This document shows, piece after piece, positions 33,733 to 42,695 of a stretch of 64,000 nucleotides of DNA. Location of the stretch: assembly GCA_051649305.1 (NCBI GenBank), contig JBOFGV010000095.1, forward strand, positions 1 through 64,000. Reading direction: 5' to 3'. Under the pieces are notes generated by a model. The model did not search any database, was not told the DNA's origin, and worked only from the letters and a program-made list of their open reading frames with translations. Numbering within the stretch: the stretch's first letter is position 1; each line of letters begins with the position of its first letter. A program made the translations under genes and the position numbers. Origin of the DNA: JADCCX01 sp051649305. GTDB lineage: Bacteria > Pseudomonadota > Alphaproteobacteria > Rhizobiales > Beijerinckiaceae.

Positions 33733-34914
33733 ATGACCATGTCTCTTTCCACTGTCGCCGCCTTCTCTCGCATTGGTGAGGAAAATGCCTTTGCCGTTCT
33801 GGCGCGTGCCACAGCGCTGATGCGCGAAGGCAAGGACATCATCAACCTTGGCATTGGCCAGCCGGATTTTGCCACACCACCCAACATTGTTGAGGCAGCG
33901 ATCAAGGCGCTGCGCGATGGCCATCACGGCTACACACCGGCCAACGGCATCCTGCCATTGCGCGAGGGCGTTGCGGCTGATTTGCACCGTCGGTTTGGCG
34001 TGTCGGTGTCGCCTGAAGAAGTGATGATCATGCCTGGCGGCAAGGTGACAATGTTCATGGCCATCCTGATGTTCGGCGAGCCCGGCGTCGAGATCATGTA
34101 TCCTGATCCCGGCTTTCCCATCTATCGGTCGATGATCGAGTTTACCGGTGCCACGCCCATTCCTGTGCCAGTGCGGGAGGAAAACGGCTTTGCTTTCTCG
34201 GCTGAGGAAACACTGGGTCTGATCACACCACGCACGCGGTTGCTGATTGTCAATTCACCGGCCAACCCAACCGGCGGTGTCACGCCAAAGTCCGAAGTGG
34301 ACAAACTGGTGAAGGGCCTCGCGAACCGCCCCCGCGTCGCGATCATGTCTGACGAGATCTACGACCAGATGGTCTATGACGGCGAGAAGCATGTCTGCCT
34401 GCTGAGCTATCCCGAAATCCGCGACCGCACGATCCTGCTCAACGGCTGGTCGAAAACCTATGCCATGACTGGCTGGCGTCTTGGGTATTCCGTCTGGCCC
34501 GGCAAGCTTTACGAAGCTGCCCGCAAGCTGGCAGTGAACTCCTTCTCCTGCGTCAATGCTCCCGCACAATGGGCAGCGCTTGAAGCGCTCACCGGCCCAC
34601 AGGATGCGGTGCACAGCATGGTGGCGGAGTTTGACCACCGCCGGAAGGCGGTTGTGGCTGGCCTCAACGCCATTCCCAATGTCAGTTGCGTCACACCAAA
34701 GGGCGCGTTCTATGCCTTCCCCAATGTTTCCAAAACCGGATGGAAAGCCAAGCCGCTGGCCTCAGCGTTGCTGGAGCAAGCAGGCGTCGCAACAATTGGC
34801 GGACCAGACTTTGGCGTGCACGGCGAGGGTTACATCCGCCTGTCCTATGCCAACAGTCTGGAGAACATTGAGCTGGCGCTGGGAAGGATTAGGGAATTTC
34901 TGGCGAAGGGGTGA
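33733..34914 (+). CDS. Class I/II aminotransferase
   Basis: 393 residues of the fold type I PLP family. INLGIGQPDFATPP and YPDPGFPIYRS are substrate and cofactor regions, NSPANPTGGV and SDEIYDQM contact PLP, and NGWSKTYAMTGWRLGY carries the Schiff-base lysine at 241. It is close to aspartate or aromatic aminotransferases; the substrate cannot be set by sequence alone. A second ATG two codons later is equally possible. Confidence 0.9.
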   Translation: MTMSLSTVAAFSRIGEENAFAVLARATALMREGKDIINLGIGQPDFATPPNIVEAAIKALRDGHHGYTPANGILPLREGVAADLHRRFGVSVSPEEVMIMPGGKVTMFMAILMFGEPGVEIMYPDPGFPIYRSMIEFTGATPIPVPVREENGFAFSAEETLGLITPRTRLLIVNSPANPTGGVTPKSEVDKLVKGLANRPRVAIMSDEIYDQMVYDGEKHVCLLSYPEIRDRTILLNGWSKTYAMTGWRLGYSVWPGKLYEAARKLAVNSFSCVNAPAQWAALEALTGPQDAVHSMVAEFDHRRKAVVAGLNAIPNVSCVTPKGAFYAFPNVSKTGWKAKPLASALLEQAGVATIGGPDFGVHGEGYIRLSYANSLENIELALGRIREFLAKG

Positions 34915-35133
34915 TCACGCCTTCTTCAGAAACTCTGTCCGAAGCACCAATCCCTTCACCTTTTCAACCTTGCAATCCACTTCTTCGGGATTGCCGGTCA
35001 GGCGGATGCCGCGCACCATCGTGCCGCGCTTGAGGGTGACGGAGGTGCCCTTGACCTTGAGGTCCTTGATCAGTGTTACGTTGTCACCGTCAGCCAGAAT
35101 GGTGCCGTTGCTGTCGCGTGTTTCGTCTGACAT
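34915..35133 (-). CDS. PhnA/YjdM C-terminal domain protein
   Basis: 72 residues. SNGTILADGDNVTLIKDLKVKG and KRGTMVRGIRLTGNPEEVDCK match the C-terminal domain of PhnA/YjdM proteins (SH3-like fold). The zinc-ribbon half of the full-length family is absent, as in many short proteobacterial versions. The name alkylphosphonate utilisation protein is historical and no phosphonate role is shown. Confidence 0.88.
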   Translation of the reverse strand: MSDETRDSNGTILADGDNVTLIKDLKVKGTSVTLKRGTMVRGIRLTGNPEEVDCKVEKVKGLVLRTEFLKKA

Positions 35134-35153
35134 TTCATCATTCCATCAATGAG

Positions 35154-35188
35154 AAAGGCCGGATGCCCTGTTACAGGCTCCGGCCTTT
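35154..35188. terminator. Hairpin between the ABC cluster and phnA-like gene
   Basis: AAAGGCCGGA (35154-35163) pairs with TCCGGCCTTT (35179-35188), with an inner CCTG/CAGG stem. It lies 3' of the minus-strand binding-protein gene ending at 35211. A T-rich run follows on the plus strand, only a short one on the minus strand. Probably a terminator, possibly in both directions. Confidence 0.65.
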
Positions 35189-35210
35189 TGTTGTTGTGAT
35201 ATCGCTTTGA

Positions 35211-36803
35211 TTACGAACGTGGCGTCGTAACGAACTTCATCTTCGGTGTGTTCTCGACGTCAACCGGCACTTCAAAGCCCTTGCGCGAGGCATAGGCGAT
35301 GAACTGCATGTGCAGAGGTGCGTAGACGACATCAGCCTGAATTTCCTTCCAGATATCGGCGATGGTGGCGTTGCGCTTGGCAATATCCACTTCCGAGTTC
35401 AGGCTGTCGATCTTCGCATCAAGCGCTGGCTTGGAATAGCCTGTGCCGTTCCATGTGCCTGCTGTTGCTGTCTTCGTGCGGTAGAGATCGTTGAAGACAT
35501 AGTGGCTGTCAAAGGTCGGGATGCCCCAGCCGAGCAGATAGAAATCATACTCGCCCCTCTGGATTCCGGGGAACTGCACGCGCAGGGACTGCGACACGAG
35601 GTTCACCTTGATGCCAATCTGGCCAAGCATGGAAACAGCGGCCTGGCAGATGCCTTCATCGTTGACATAACGGTCGTTCGAACAGTGCATCGTCATCGAG
35701 AAGCCGTTTGGATAACCGGCATCTGCCAGCAGCTTCTTGGCAGCGGCGACATCATACTTCGGGAACTGATCAATTTCCTTGGTGTAGCCGTTGATGAACG
35801 GCGTACCGATTGTGCCCTGCGGGGTGGACTGGCCACGCATCGTGACGCGCTGGATAGCATCACGGTTCATGGCGGTGTTGATCGCCTGACGAACCTTGAG
35901 GTCTGCCAGCGGGTTCTTGCCCTTGACGTCCGAGCCGCGCAATTCAGGGATGCCCTGATTCATGCCGAGGAAGATCGAGCGGTTTTCAGCAGCCGCGCTG
36001 ACCTTGATGCCATCGGTAGTCTGAAGGCGCTGGATATCCTGCGGAGGCAAATCCTGCACGAAGTCCACTTCGCCAGAAAGCAAAGCGGCGATGCGTGTGG
36101 CATTCTCCTTGATCGGACGATAGACGATCTCGTCAAACTCCAGCGGCATGGAGCCCTTGCCCCAGTAGTTGTCGTTCCGCTTCATCACTGTGCGCACATC
36201 TGGCTCACGCGCCGTGAGAACGTAGGCACCGGTGCCCATGGCCTGCATGGTCGCGCCGTTCTGCACGGATTCTTTCAGGTTCTGCGGATCAGCGGCGTTG
36301 TTTGCCTCAGACCATTCCTTGTCCATGATGAACAGGTTGGTGAGGTTGTTGACCAGCAGAGCGTTGGGGCCCTTGGTCTTGAAATGCACTGTGAGGTCAT
36401 CGACCTTGGTGATGGATTCAACCGAGACGAGCAGCGACTTCATGTCAGCCGCTGGCTTCATGGCGCGCTGCATGGAGAACACGACGTCATCAGCCGTAAA
36501 GGCATTGCCATTGTGGAACTTGACGCCGGGGCGCAGCTTGAATTCCCAGACGGTTGGATCGCTGGGGAGGGTGCGCCATGATACGGCCAGAGCGCCTGCG
36601 AGCTTGCCGTCAAAGCCGCGGATCACCAGTGGATCGTAGAAGTTATGGGCCAGAACGTGGTTCGGGCCTGTGTTGCCGGAATGCGGATCCAGCGTTGTTG
36701 CATCCTGTGAGCGCGACCAGCGCAGTGTTTTGGCATCCACAGCCACAGTTGTGAGCAGGGTGCTGGCCAGCAAGGCTGCTGTCAGAACGAAGGTGTTTTT
36801 CAT
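35211..36803 (-). CDS. ABC transporter substrate-binding protein, family 5 (peptide/nickel type)
   Basis: 530 residues with a signal peptide (MKNTFVLTAALLASTLLTTV, cleaved near VDA-K). ATTLDPHSGN, LRPGVKFHNGNAFTADDVVF and TDGIKVSAAAENRSIFLGMN are typical SBP_bac_5 regions. It captures a peptide-like ligand in the periplasm for the nearby permeases. GGGAGAG precedes the ATG, and an inverted repeat sits just upstream. It is a diverged paralogue of the binding protein at 38924-40534. Confidence 0.9.
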   Translation of the reverse strand: MKNTFVLTAALLASTLLTTVAVDAKTLRWSRSQDATTLDPHSGNTGPNHVLAHNFYDPLVIRGFDGKLAGALAVSWRTLPSDPTVWEFKLRPGVKFHNGNAFTADDVVFSMQRAMKPAADMKSLLVSVESITKVDDLTVHFKTKGPNALLVNNLTNLFIMDKEWSEANNAADPQNLKESVQNGATMQAMGTGAYVLTAREPDVRTVMKRNDNYWGKGSMPLEFDEIVYRPIKENATRIAALLSGEVDFVQDLPPQDIQRLQTTDGIKVSAAAENRSIFLGMNQGIPELRGSDVKGKNPLADLKVRQAINTAMNRDAIQRVTMRGQSTPQGTIGTPFINGYTKEIDQFPKYDVAAAKKLLADAGYPNGFSMTMHCSNDRYVNDEGICQAAVSMLGQIGIKVNLVSQSLRVQFPGIQRGEYDFYLLGWGIPTFDSHYVFNDLYRTKTATAGTWNGTGYSKPALDAKIDSLNSEVDIAKRNATIADIWKEIQADVVYAPLHMQFIAYASRKGFEVPVDVENTPKMKFVTTPRS

Positions 36804-36814
36804 GAAAGACTCTC

Positions 36815-36827
36815 CCGGTTAAACCGG
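36815..36827. promoter_or_regulatory. Short inverted repeat next to the ribosome-binding site of the second binding-protein gene
   Basis: CCGGTT and AACCGG are perfect arms around a single base, immediately upstream of the GGGAGAG Shine-Dalgarno on the minus strand. It could be a small hairpin that affects translation or RNA stability. The function is unproven. Confidence 0.3.
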
Positions 36828-36910
36828 ACGTGCCGGTGTTAGAGTTGCGATGTTAGCGGCGTTTTTGGGTTTGTCACCTAGAAGACAAGCAAATCTTGCG
36901 CATGGTGAAC

Positions 36911-37858
36911 TTATTGAAGTTTCGGGTTCAATGCATCCCTCAGCCAGTCACCCAGCAGGTTGACCGCCAGCACAAGAATGGCAAGCGTAAAGCCTGGGAA
37001 AATCACCACCCACCACTCACCAGAGAACAGAAACTCGTTGCCGATGCGGATGAGCGTGCCCAGCGAAGGCTGTGTGGGTGGCAGGCCAACACCGAGGAAG
37101 GACAGTGTCGCTTCCGTGATGATGGCCAAGGCCAGATTGATGGTGGCAATGACCATGACAGGCCCCAGCACATTGGGCAGCACATGACGAAAAAGGATAG
37201 TCCTCTTCGACAGGCCAATCAGGCGGGCAGCATGGACGTAGTCCTTGTTGCGCTCGACCAATGTGGAACCGCGCACGGTGCGGGCATATTGCACCCAGAA
37301 GGAAAGCCCGATGGAGACCACCAGCACCCAGAAGATCAGGGCCTCCGATTTGGCAGAGCCGACCAATGCCCGCATGGTGCCGTCAATCAGCAGGGCAATC
37401 AGGATGGCTGGGAAGGTGAGCTGCACGTCAGCTGTCCGCATGATGAAGCTGTCCGCAAAGCCACCGAAGTAACCTGCAATCAGGCCAAGGCCGATGCCGA
37501 TTGTGGCCGCCAATAACACACCAAAGAAGCCAACGATGAGCGAGCTGCGCATGCCGTAGAGGATCGACGAGAAGACGCAGCGGCCCTGCTGGTCCGTGCC
37601 CAAGGGAAAGCGCTTTTCTCCATCCGCATACCACATCGGCGGCTTGGAGCCATCCATCAGGCTCAAGGTCTGCAAATCCAGCGGGTTGTTGGGCGCTATC
37701 CAGGGGGCAAAGACAGCAGACAGGATCAGCAGCAGCGTGATGGCGGCTGCCACCATGGTGAGCCATGAACGGGTGAAGGAATAGAAGATATCGGAATCCA
37801 CCATCCGCGCCAGCAGCGATGGTTCAGTCGGTTTGAGGGTGGTGTCAGGCGTGCTCAT
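36911..37858 (-). CDS. ABC transporter permease, DppC/OppC-like
   Basis: 315 residues. A soluble N-terminus and a first membrane helix (WLTMVAAAITLLLILSAVF) precede the conserved N-terminal motif NPLDLQTLSLMDG and GTDQQGRCVFSSILYGMRSS. The ATPase-contact EAA region reads YVHAARLIGLSKRTILFRHV. About six membrane helices. It lies nine bases after the DppB-like gene, so they form one operon. Confidence 0.92.
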   Translation of the reverse strand: MSTPDTTLKPTEPSLLARMVDSDIFYSFTRSWLTMVAAAITLLLILSAVFAPWIAPNNPLDLQTLSLMDGSKPPMWYADGEKRFPLGTDQQGRCVFSSILYGMRSSLIVGFFGVLLAATIGIGLGLIAGYFGGFADSFIMRTADVQLTFPAILIALLIDGTMRALVGSAKSEALIFWVLVVSIGLSFWVQYARTVRGSTLVERNKDYVHAARLIGLSKRTILFRHVLPNVLGPVMVIATINLALAIITEATLSFLGVGLPPTQPSLGTLIRIGNEFLFSGEWWVVIFPGFTLAILVLAVNLLGDWLRDALNPKLQ

Positions 37859-37867
37859 GGTGCGGCC

Positions 37868-38845
37868 TCACGCTGTCTTGCCGGTGATCCGGATACGCGG
37901 ATCGACAGCGGAGTAAAGCAGATCCACGGCGAGATTGATGGTGACGAACAAGGCCGCCACAAGCAACAGGTAAGCTGCCATGATCGGGATATCGACAGTC
38001 TGCACAGCTTGCAGGAACATCAGGCCCATTCCCGGCCACTGAAACACCGTCTCGGTGATGATGGCGAAAGCGATGATGGAACCCAGCTGCAGGCCGGTTA
38101 TGGTGATGACCGGGATAAGCGTGTTCTTCAACGCGTGGCGGAAATGCACCGCCCTTGGCGAGAGGCCACGGGCGCGGGCAAAGCGGATGTAATCTGTCCG
38201 CATTACCTCAAGCATCTCGGAGCGCACAAGGCGCATGATCAGCGTCATCTGAAACATGCCCAGCGTGACGGATGGCAGGACTAGCGAGCGCCAGCCTTCG
38301 ACTGTCAAAAAGCTTGTGGTCCAGCTGCCGAGCTTCACCACGCCCTGTCGCCCGAACGAGGGCAGCCAGCCCAGCGACACCGAGAAGACGAAGATCAACA
38401 GAATGCCGATGAGAAATGGCGGCAAAGATATCCCGATCAGCGACACAGTCTGGAACACACGCGATATGATCGATGTCGGGTAAAGCCCGGTGTAGACACC
38501 CATGGCGATGCCAGCAAACAGTGCAACAAATGCCGAAACCAGTGCCAGTTCCATGGTCGCAGGAAAGCGCTCGGCAATCAGCTTCGCCACAGGTTGCTTG
38601 CTCTGGTAGCTCATGCCGAATTCGAACTGCGCTGCATTGGTGACGAAGCGGAAGAACTGAACATACACCGGTTTGTCCAGCCCCAGCTCAGCCCGCATTT
38701 CCATGCGCTGCTCCAGCGTCGTATCCTGACTCACCATCTGGTTTGTGGGATCACCAACAAAGCGGAACAACGAAAATGCAATAAGCGCCACGGTCATCAG
38801 AACGATGACAGCCTGCCCGATGCGGCGAATAAGAAAGGCGAGCAT
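37868..38845 (-). CDS. ABC transporter permease, DppB/OppB-like
   Basis: 325 residues. It starts MLAFLIRRIGQAVIVLMTVA with GDPTNQM, typical of the DppB branch. The EAA motif reads YIRFARARGLSPRAVHFRHA. About six membrane helices. It pairs with the DppC-like protein to form the membrane channel of a peptide-type importer. Confidence 0.92.
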   Translation of the reverse strand: MLAFLIRRIGQAVIVLMTVALIAFSLFRFVGDPTNQMVSQDTTLEQRMEMRAELGLDKPVYVQFFRFVTNAAQFEFGMSYQSKQPVAKLIAERFPATMELALVSAFVALFAGIAMGVYTGLYPTSIISRVFQTVSLIGISLPPFLIGILLIFVFSVSLGWLPSFGRQGVVKLGSWTTSFLTVEGWRSLVLPSVTLGMFQMTLIMRLVRSEMLEVMRTDYIRFARARGLSPRAVHFRHALKNTLIPVITITGLQLGSIIAFAIITETVFQWPGMGLMFLQAVQTVDIPIMAAYLLLVAALFVTINLAVDLLYSAVDPRIRITGKTA

Positions 38846-38864
38846 TGATTAAGCCCCTAAAAGC

Positions 38865-38894
38865 CCATGGCGGCAACTGCTGTCACCGCCATGG
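38865..38894. promoter_or_regulatory. Stem-loop between binding-protein and permease genes
   Basis: CCATGGCGG and CCGCCATGG are perfect nine-base arms around a 12-base loop. No T-run follows on the minus strand. Such intergenic hairpins often protect the upstream binding-protein mRNA or partly terminate transcription so that binding protein exceeds permease. Confidence 0.55.
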
Positions 38895-38923
38895 AAACGT
38901 GTTTGAAAAGCAAGAAGCAATGC

Positions 38924-40534
38924 TTACTTCTTGGTCACCCAGTAGAACAATGGCTGGTTGTCAGCGCGCTGGGCAATCTCGACATTCTTCGAGACACCCC
39001 AGGCGAGAGCCTGCTGATGCAGCGGGATGTAGCCCACTTCATCATGCACTGTCTTGAAGGCTTCCAGCAGCATTGCTTCGCGCTTGGCAGTGTCTACCTC
39101 AACCAGAACCTTGGTGGCCAGATCGTCAACCTTGGCGCTGCAATAGCCCCCGTTGTTGAACTGACCCTTGCCGCCCGAACCATCCGCAGTGCGGCACATC
39201 AAAAGATCGTTCAGAACGTTGTGCGCATCCATCGTGCCGGGCGTCCAGCCGAGCAGGTAGAATGGCACATTGTAAACGGGCGAGTTTGCCTTGGCGAAGA
39301 ACTGGGCGCGAGGCACAGCCTGAAGATTGATCTTCACACCAATGCGCGACAACATAGCGGTCACGGCCTGACAGATTGGACCATCGTTGACGTAGCGATC
39401 GTTCGGGCAATCCAGATCAACCTCGAAACGGTTGCCTGTGCCGCCTTCACGCGGGTAGCCAGCTTCGTCCATCAACTTGTTGGCAGCAGCGAGATCAAAC
39501 GGATGACGCTGGATCTGGCTGATGGGCGGGAACAGCAACGGCGAGATCAAGGAAGCAGCTGGTGTTGCGGCATTGCGCATGACCTGACGCTTGATCGCTT
39601 CGATATCCACGGCCTGATAGAAAGCCTTGCGAACACGCACATCCTTGAACGGGTTCTTGCCCTTCACGGACGATGCCGTCAGCTCAGGACGCATCTGGTC
39701 AAAGCCGAGGTAGATCGTGCGGACTTCAGGGCCTTCCAGAACGCGTGCATTGGCGCTTGCGTTGATGCGGGCAACGTCCTGCAGAGGCACGGGATCGATC
39801 ACGTCCACTTCGCCTGAGAGCAGAGCCGCCACGCGGGTTGGTGCAGAGGTTATGGGGGTGAAGATGACCCGGTCAAGGTTATGCTCGGGCTTGCTCCACC
39901 ACGCGGTGTTCTTTTCAAACACGGTGCGCACACCAAGCTGATGCTCGGTGATCTTGAATGCGCCTGTGCCATTGGCGTTGAGCACAGCAAAGCCGGGGGT
40001 TGCATCCTGAGGGGCGGAAGGCTGCGTGGCGTTGTTCGCCTCGGTCCATTCCTTATCCATCATATACCAGGTGTCCCAGGCGAAGTGCAGGATAGGGTTG
40101 GCGACCTTCAGTTTGAAATCGATGGTGTGGGCGTCAACCTTCACAACTTCCATGTCGCGCGGCAGGCGAACGGAGAGCTGTGAGTTGCGGGCCAGTGTGC
40201 GGGTGGCGGTGAAGACCACGTCGTCCGCATTGAAATCGTTGCCGTTGTGGAACTTCACGCCCTTGCGCAGGTGAAAGCGCCAGCGGGTGCCATTGTCCAG
40301 CACTTCCCAGCGCTCAGCAAGACCTGGAATGATCTTCAGGTTCTTGTCGCGGGCGGTGAGGCCCTCATACACATTACCCTGAAGGCCAAGTGTTGTTGTC
40401 TCGTTCAGGCTGTGCGGATCGAGCGTGTTCAGGTTGCCCTGAAACGCATATCGCAATGTCTGCTGTGCCATGGCACCGGAGGTACCAGCCAGCAATGCGG
40501 CGAACGCAGCCGCAGAAAGCATCGTCTTCAACAT
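38924..40534 (-). CDS. ABC transporter substrate-binding protein, family 5 (peptide/nickel type)
   Basis: 536 residues from ATG 40534 (GGGAG upstream) with signal peptide MLKTMLSAAAFAALLAGTSG. TLDPHSLNETTTLG, LRKGVKFHNGNDFNADDVVF and AARFPAT-like pocket regions follow the SBP_bac_5 plan. It heads the minus-strand unit binding protein-DppB-DppC-binding protein. The ligand is unknown; relatives bind oligopeptides, opines or sugars. Confidence 0.9.
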   Translation of the reverse strand: MLKTMLSAAAFAALLAGTSGAMAQQTLRYAFQGNLNTLDPHSLNETTTLGLQGNVYEGLTARDKNLKIIPGLAERWEVLDNGTRWRFHLRKGVKFHNGNDFNADDVVFTATRTLARNSQLSVRLPRDMEVVKVDAHTIDFKLKVANPILHFAWDTWYMMDKEWTEANNATQPSAPQDATPGFAVLNANGTGAFKITEHQLGVRTVFEKNTAWWSKPEHNLDRVIFTPITSAPTRVAALLSGEVDVIDPVPLQDVARINASANARVLEGPEVRTIYLGFDQMRPELTASSVKGKNPFKDVRVRKAFYQAVDIEAIKRQVMRNAATPAASLISPLLFPPISQIQRHPFDLAAANKLMDEAGYPREGGTGNRFEVDLDCPNDRYVNDGPICQAVTAMLSRIGVKINLQAVPRAQFFAKANSPVYNVPFYLLGWTPGTMDAHNVLNDLLMCRTADGSGGKGQFNNGGYCSAKVDDLATKVLVEVDTAKREAMLLEAFKTVHDEVGYIPLHQQALAWGVSKNVEIAQRADNQPLFYWVTKK

Positions 40535-40657
40535 CAATCTCTCCCATTGGGCGCGGGGTACCAAGGACCCTCCTACGCCGATAAATGCAGCTTAGCGGGG
40601 TTTTAGACCGCGCGTCCAGTAGGGAAATCGATGTTTTCCGTCAGAAAACAGATATTG

Positions 40658-41548
40658 CTAATGGCTGTTTTGTTGCCCGGTCATTTTCACTGCGTTTTGC
40701 GCATTGATCGCCAGTGCCACCTCATCAGCCACGATGTCCGTCCGCTCTCGCCCGACTGGCTGCGTGTCGCTTGACCGCGCATCTGCTGCCTTCCTCATGG
40801 AAACCGCGATATCGCGCGGCTTGCGTGCCCGGTTGGGGATCATATCAGGCGTGATAGCCACCGGTGCGGTGACTTTTGCAGACTCGTGATGTCCCGCTTC
40901 TTTCCAGCGCCCTTCAGGTCGCAAAAGGACCAGAGGATTGGACTGATCTGAGATCGCATCAGGCAAGTCATCGTAAGAAAGGGTCATGTCAAAATGCGGC
41001 AGGCCATAGATGAAGATGGGGTCCTTGCCCTCGGTGATGCGAAAACCAAGCATGGACCAGAATGGCACCAGCTCTTCGCGTGCGACGCCAGACATGTGCC
41101 TGTAGCCCTTGTCCCGACAAAACGCGAAAGAGGCCTTGGCTAACCTGAACGCCATACGCGACTTGCGGTGCGTGGGGCGGATTGTCAGACGCTCGATACG
41201 GGTGAAGCCGGCGAAGTAACGCACGCGGATCGTTCCAACCGGTTCTCCATCAACATAGCCAATGAGATGGGTTGCAGAAAAGTCATTGCCATCGAAGTGC
41301 TTGCCGTAGAGGTGCTCCGGGTCTGAAAAGCAGGCGGAGGCGCGAATAGCAAAGACTTTCGCCATGTCTTCAAAGTCGCGTGCGACCTTAATTCTGTAGC
41401 CCGGATTTTCTTCTGCCTTGACATCGTAGGTGTCATAGAGCGGCAGCACTGGACTTTGCTTCTGGTCTGCCGGTGCAATTTGCTCGCTGGCATCCAGATG
41501 TTTTGGTGCCAGACCGTTCTTGTTATTCTCTGTCTCGGTGGTACGCAT
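40658..41548 (-). CDS. GNAT-like acetyl/acyltransferase with extended tails
   Basis: 296 residues. The core (about 50-185) looks like a GNAT fold: YRIKVARDFEDMAKVFAIRAS, THLIGYVDGEPVGTIRVRYF, then FTRIERLTIRPTHRKSRMAF where the acyl-CoA-binding loop is expected, and VPFWSMLGFRIT. About 50 residues before and 110 after the core are polar and probably disordered. It could be related to N-acyl amino acid synthases, but I cannot confirm that. It is divergent from a LysR regulator. Confidence 0.7.
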   Translation of the reverse strand: MRTTETENNKNGLAPKHLDASEQIAPADQKQSPVLPLYDTYDVKAEENPGYRIKVARDFEDMAKVFAIRASACFSDPEHLYGKHFDGNDFSATHLIGYVDGEPVGTIRVRYFAGFTRIERLTIRPTHRKSRMAFRLAKASFAFCRDKGYRHMSGVAREELVPFWSMLGFRITEGKDPIFIYGLPHFDMTLSYDDLPDAISDQSNPLVLLRPEGRWKEAGHHESAKVTAPVAITPDMIPNRARKPRDIAVSMRKAADARSSDTQPVGRERTDIVADEVALAINAQNAVKMTGQQNSH

Positions 41549-41692
41549 GATTTACAATCTCCAGTTGGGCTCTTTTGTCCCTCGACAAATCTATGCTTAA
41601 TCAATTGTTAAAATGTTTCAGTAGTATTTGCGCTGTCAAAGTGGCAACACAATGCTCTTGATATGAATGCGCTATACAACTATAGGTTGCGA

Positions 41693-42682
41693 ATGCAGAA
41701 TCTTCATGACCTTGTAAGCGGCATAGCCAGTGCCATGGAAATTGCCCGCGAAGGAAGCTTTCGCGGGGCAGCCCGCAGCAGCGGTCTTGGCTTCCGAACA
41801 CTGCAGCACCAGATCAAGACTCTGGAGGAAAGACTCGGTTTCATCATCTTTCACCGCACGCCAGATGGGGTAGTACCCACATCAGAGGGAAAGGTGGTTC
41901 TGGAAGAAGCGCAACAAATCGAACAGGCCCTGACCAAGATCCTGAGATTGGGAAAATCCCTTAATAATCAGGCAGAAGGCGAGGTCATGCTGGCGACAAC
42001 CGAGGGATTGGGCACCTTCTGGATTTCGCCGCGCTTGCATGAATTCAACCGTATCCACCCTAAAATATCGATCCGCTTGCATCCCAGCATGACACTGGCA
42101 GACATGCGACGTTTTGAAATTGACCTGGCGCTGCAGGTGGTTGAGCCTATCCTGCCTGAGATCAAACGGGTGCGTATCGGGACATTGCACCTTATGCTTG
42201 CAGCTGCGCCCTCATATATCGCCAAACATGGTGAACCCAAGACAATCGAGGAATTGAAGGACCACACCTTCGTGTTCCATACCAGCCCTCAGTCAAGCGA
42301 CCGACTGCTGATTGAGCAAAGCGTGGGCAGCAAGCTTGCGCAATCGCAATTCATCGTCATGCGCAACAGTTCAGCGCATTACATGACATTGGAACACGGG
42401 CTCGGCATAGGATTCATTCCCAGCTACGGTTTTGGTATTGATGTGAAGCTGGTGCCGCTCAACGTGCCAGTGCGCCACAGCCTTGATATCTGGCTGTGCT
42501 TCCATGCCGATGCCCGCGGCACTCCACGTATCGCTACTGTTATCGACTGGCTGAGCAGCGTGTTTGACCCCAGACTCTACCCATGGTTCCGCCGCGATTT
42601 TGTTGATCCGCGCGAGTTTGATGCGATCATCGACAGCAACGGCACCAAGGACATCATCAAGTCGTTGAGTTTGGCGCGGTAG
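41693..42682 (+). CDS. LysR-family transcriptional regulator
   Basis: 329 residues from ATG 41693 (AGG six bases upstream); an ATG at 41663 would add ten. The helix-turn-helix reads IAREGSFRGAARSSGLGFRTLQHQIKTLEE, matching the LysR N-terminal domain. The effector-binding domain follows. The divergent neighbour encodes the GNAT-like protein, so that gene is the natural candidate target. Confidence 0.9.
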   Translation: MQNLHDLVSGIASAMEIAREGSFRGAARSSGLGFRTLQHQIKTLEERLGFIIFHRTPDGVVPTSEGKVVLEEAQQIEQALTKILRLGKSLNNQAEGEVMLATTEGLGTFWISPRLHEFNRIHPKISIRLHPSMTLADMRRFEIDLALQVVEPILPEIKRVRIGTLHLMLAAAPSYIAKHGEPKTIEELKDHTFVFHTSPQSSDRLLIEQSVGSKLAQSQFIVMRNSSAHYMTLEHGLGIGFIPSYGFGIDVKLVPLNVPVRHSLDIWLCFHADARGTPRIATVIDWLSSVFDPRLYPWFRRDFVDPREFDAIIDSNGTKDIIKSLSLAR

Positions 42683-42695
42683 AATTGCCCTCGGC

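Noticed and set aside
35310..36581. A 423-codon plus-strand frame opposite the binding-protein gene
   Set aside because: It is antisense to a well-supported family 5 binding protein; the same effect occurs at 38867-39817 opposite the other binding protein.
40658..41548. LuxI-type acyl-homoserine lactone synthase
   Set aside because: The core looks like a GNAT fold, but I do not see the conserved LuxI residues, and the LuxR-type gene at 14760-15929 is far away with a PAS-like rather than autoinducer-binding domain.
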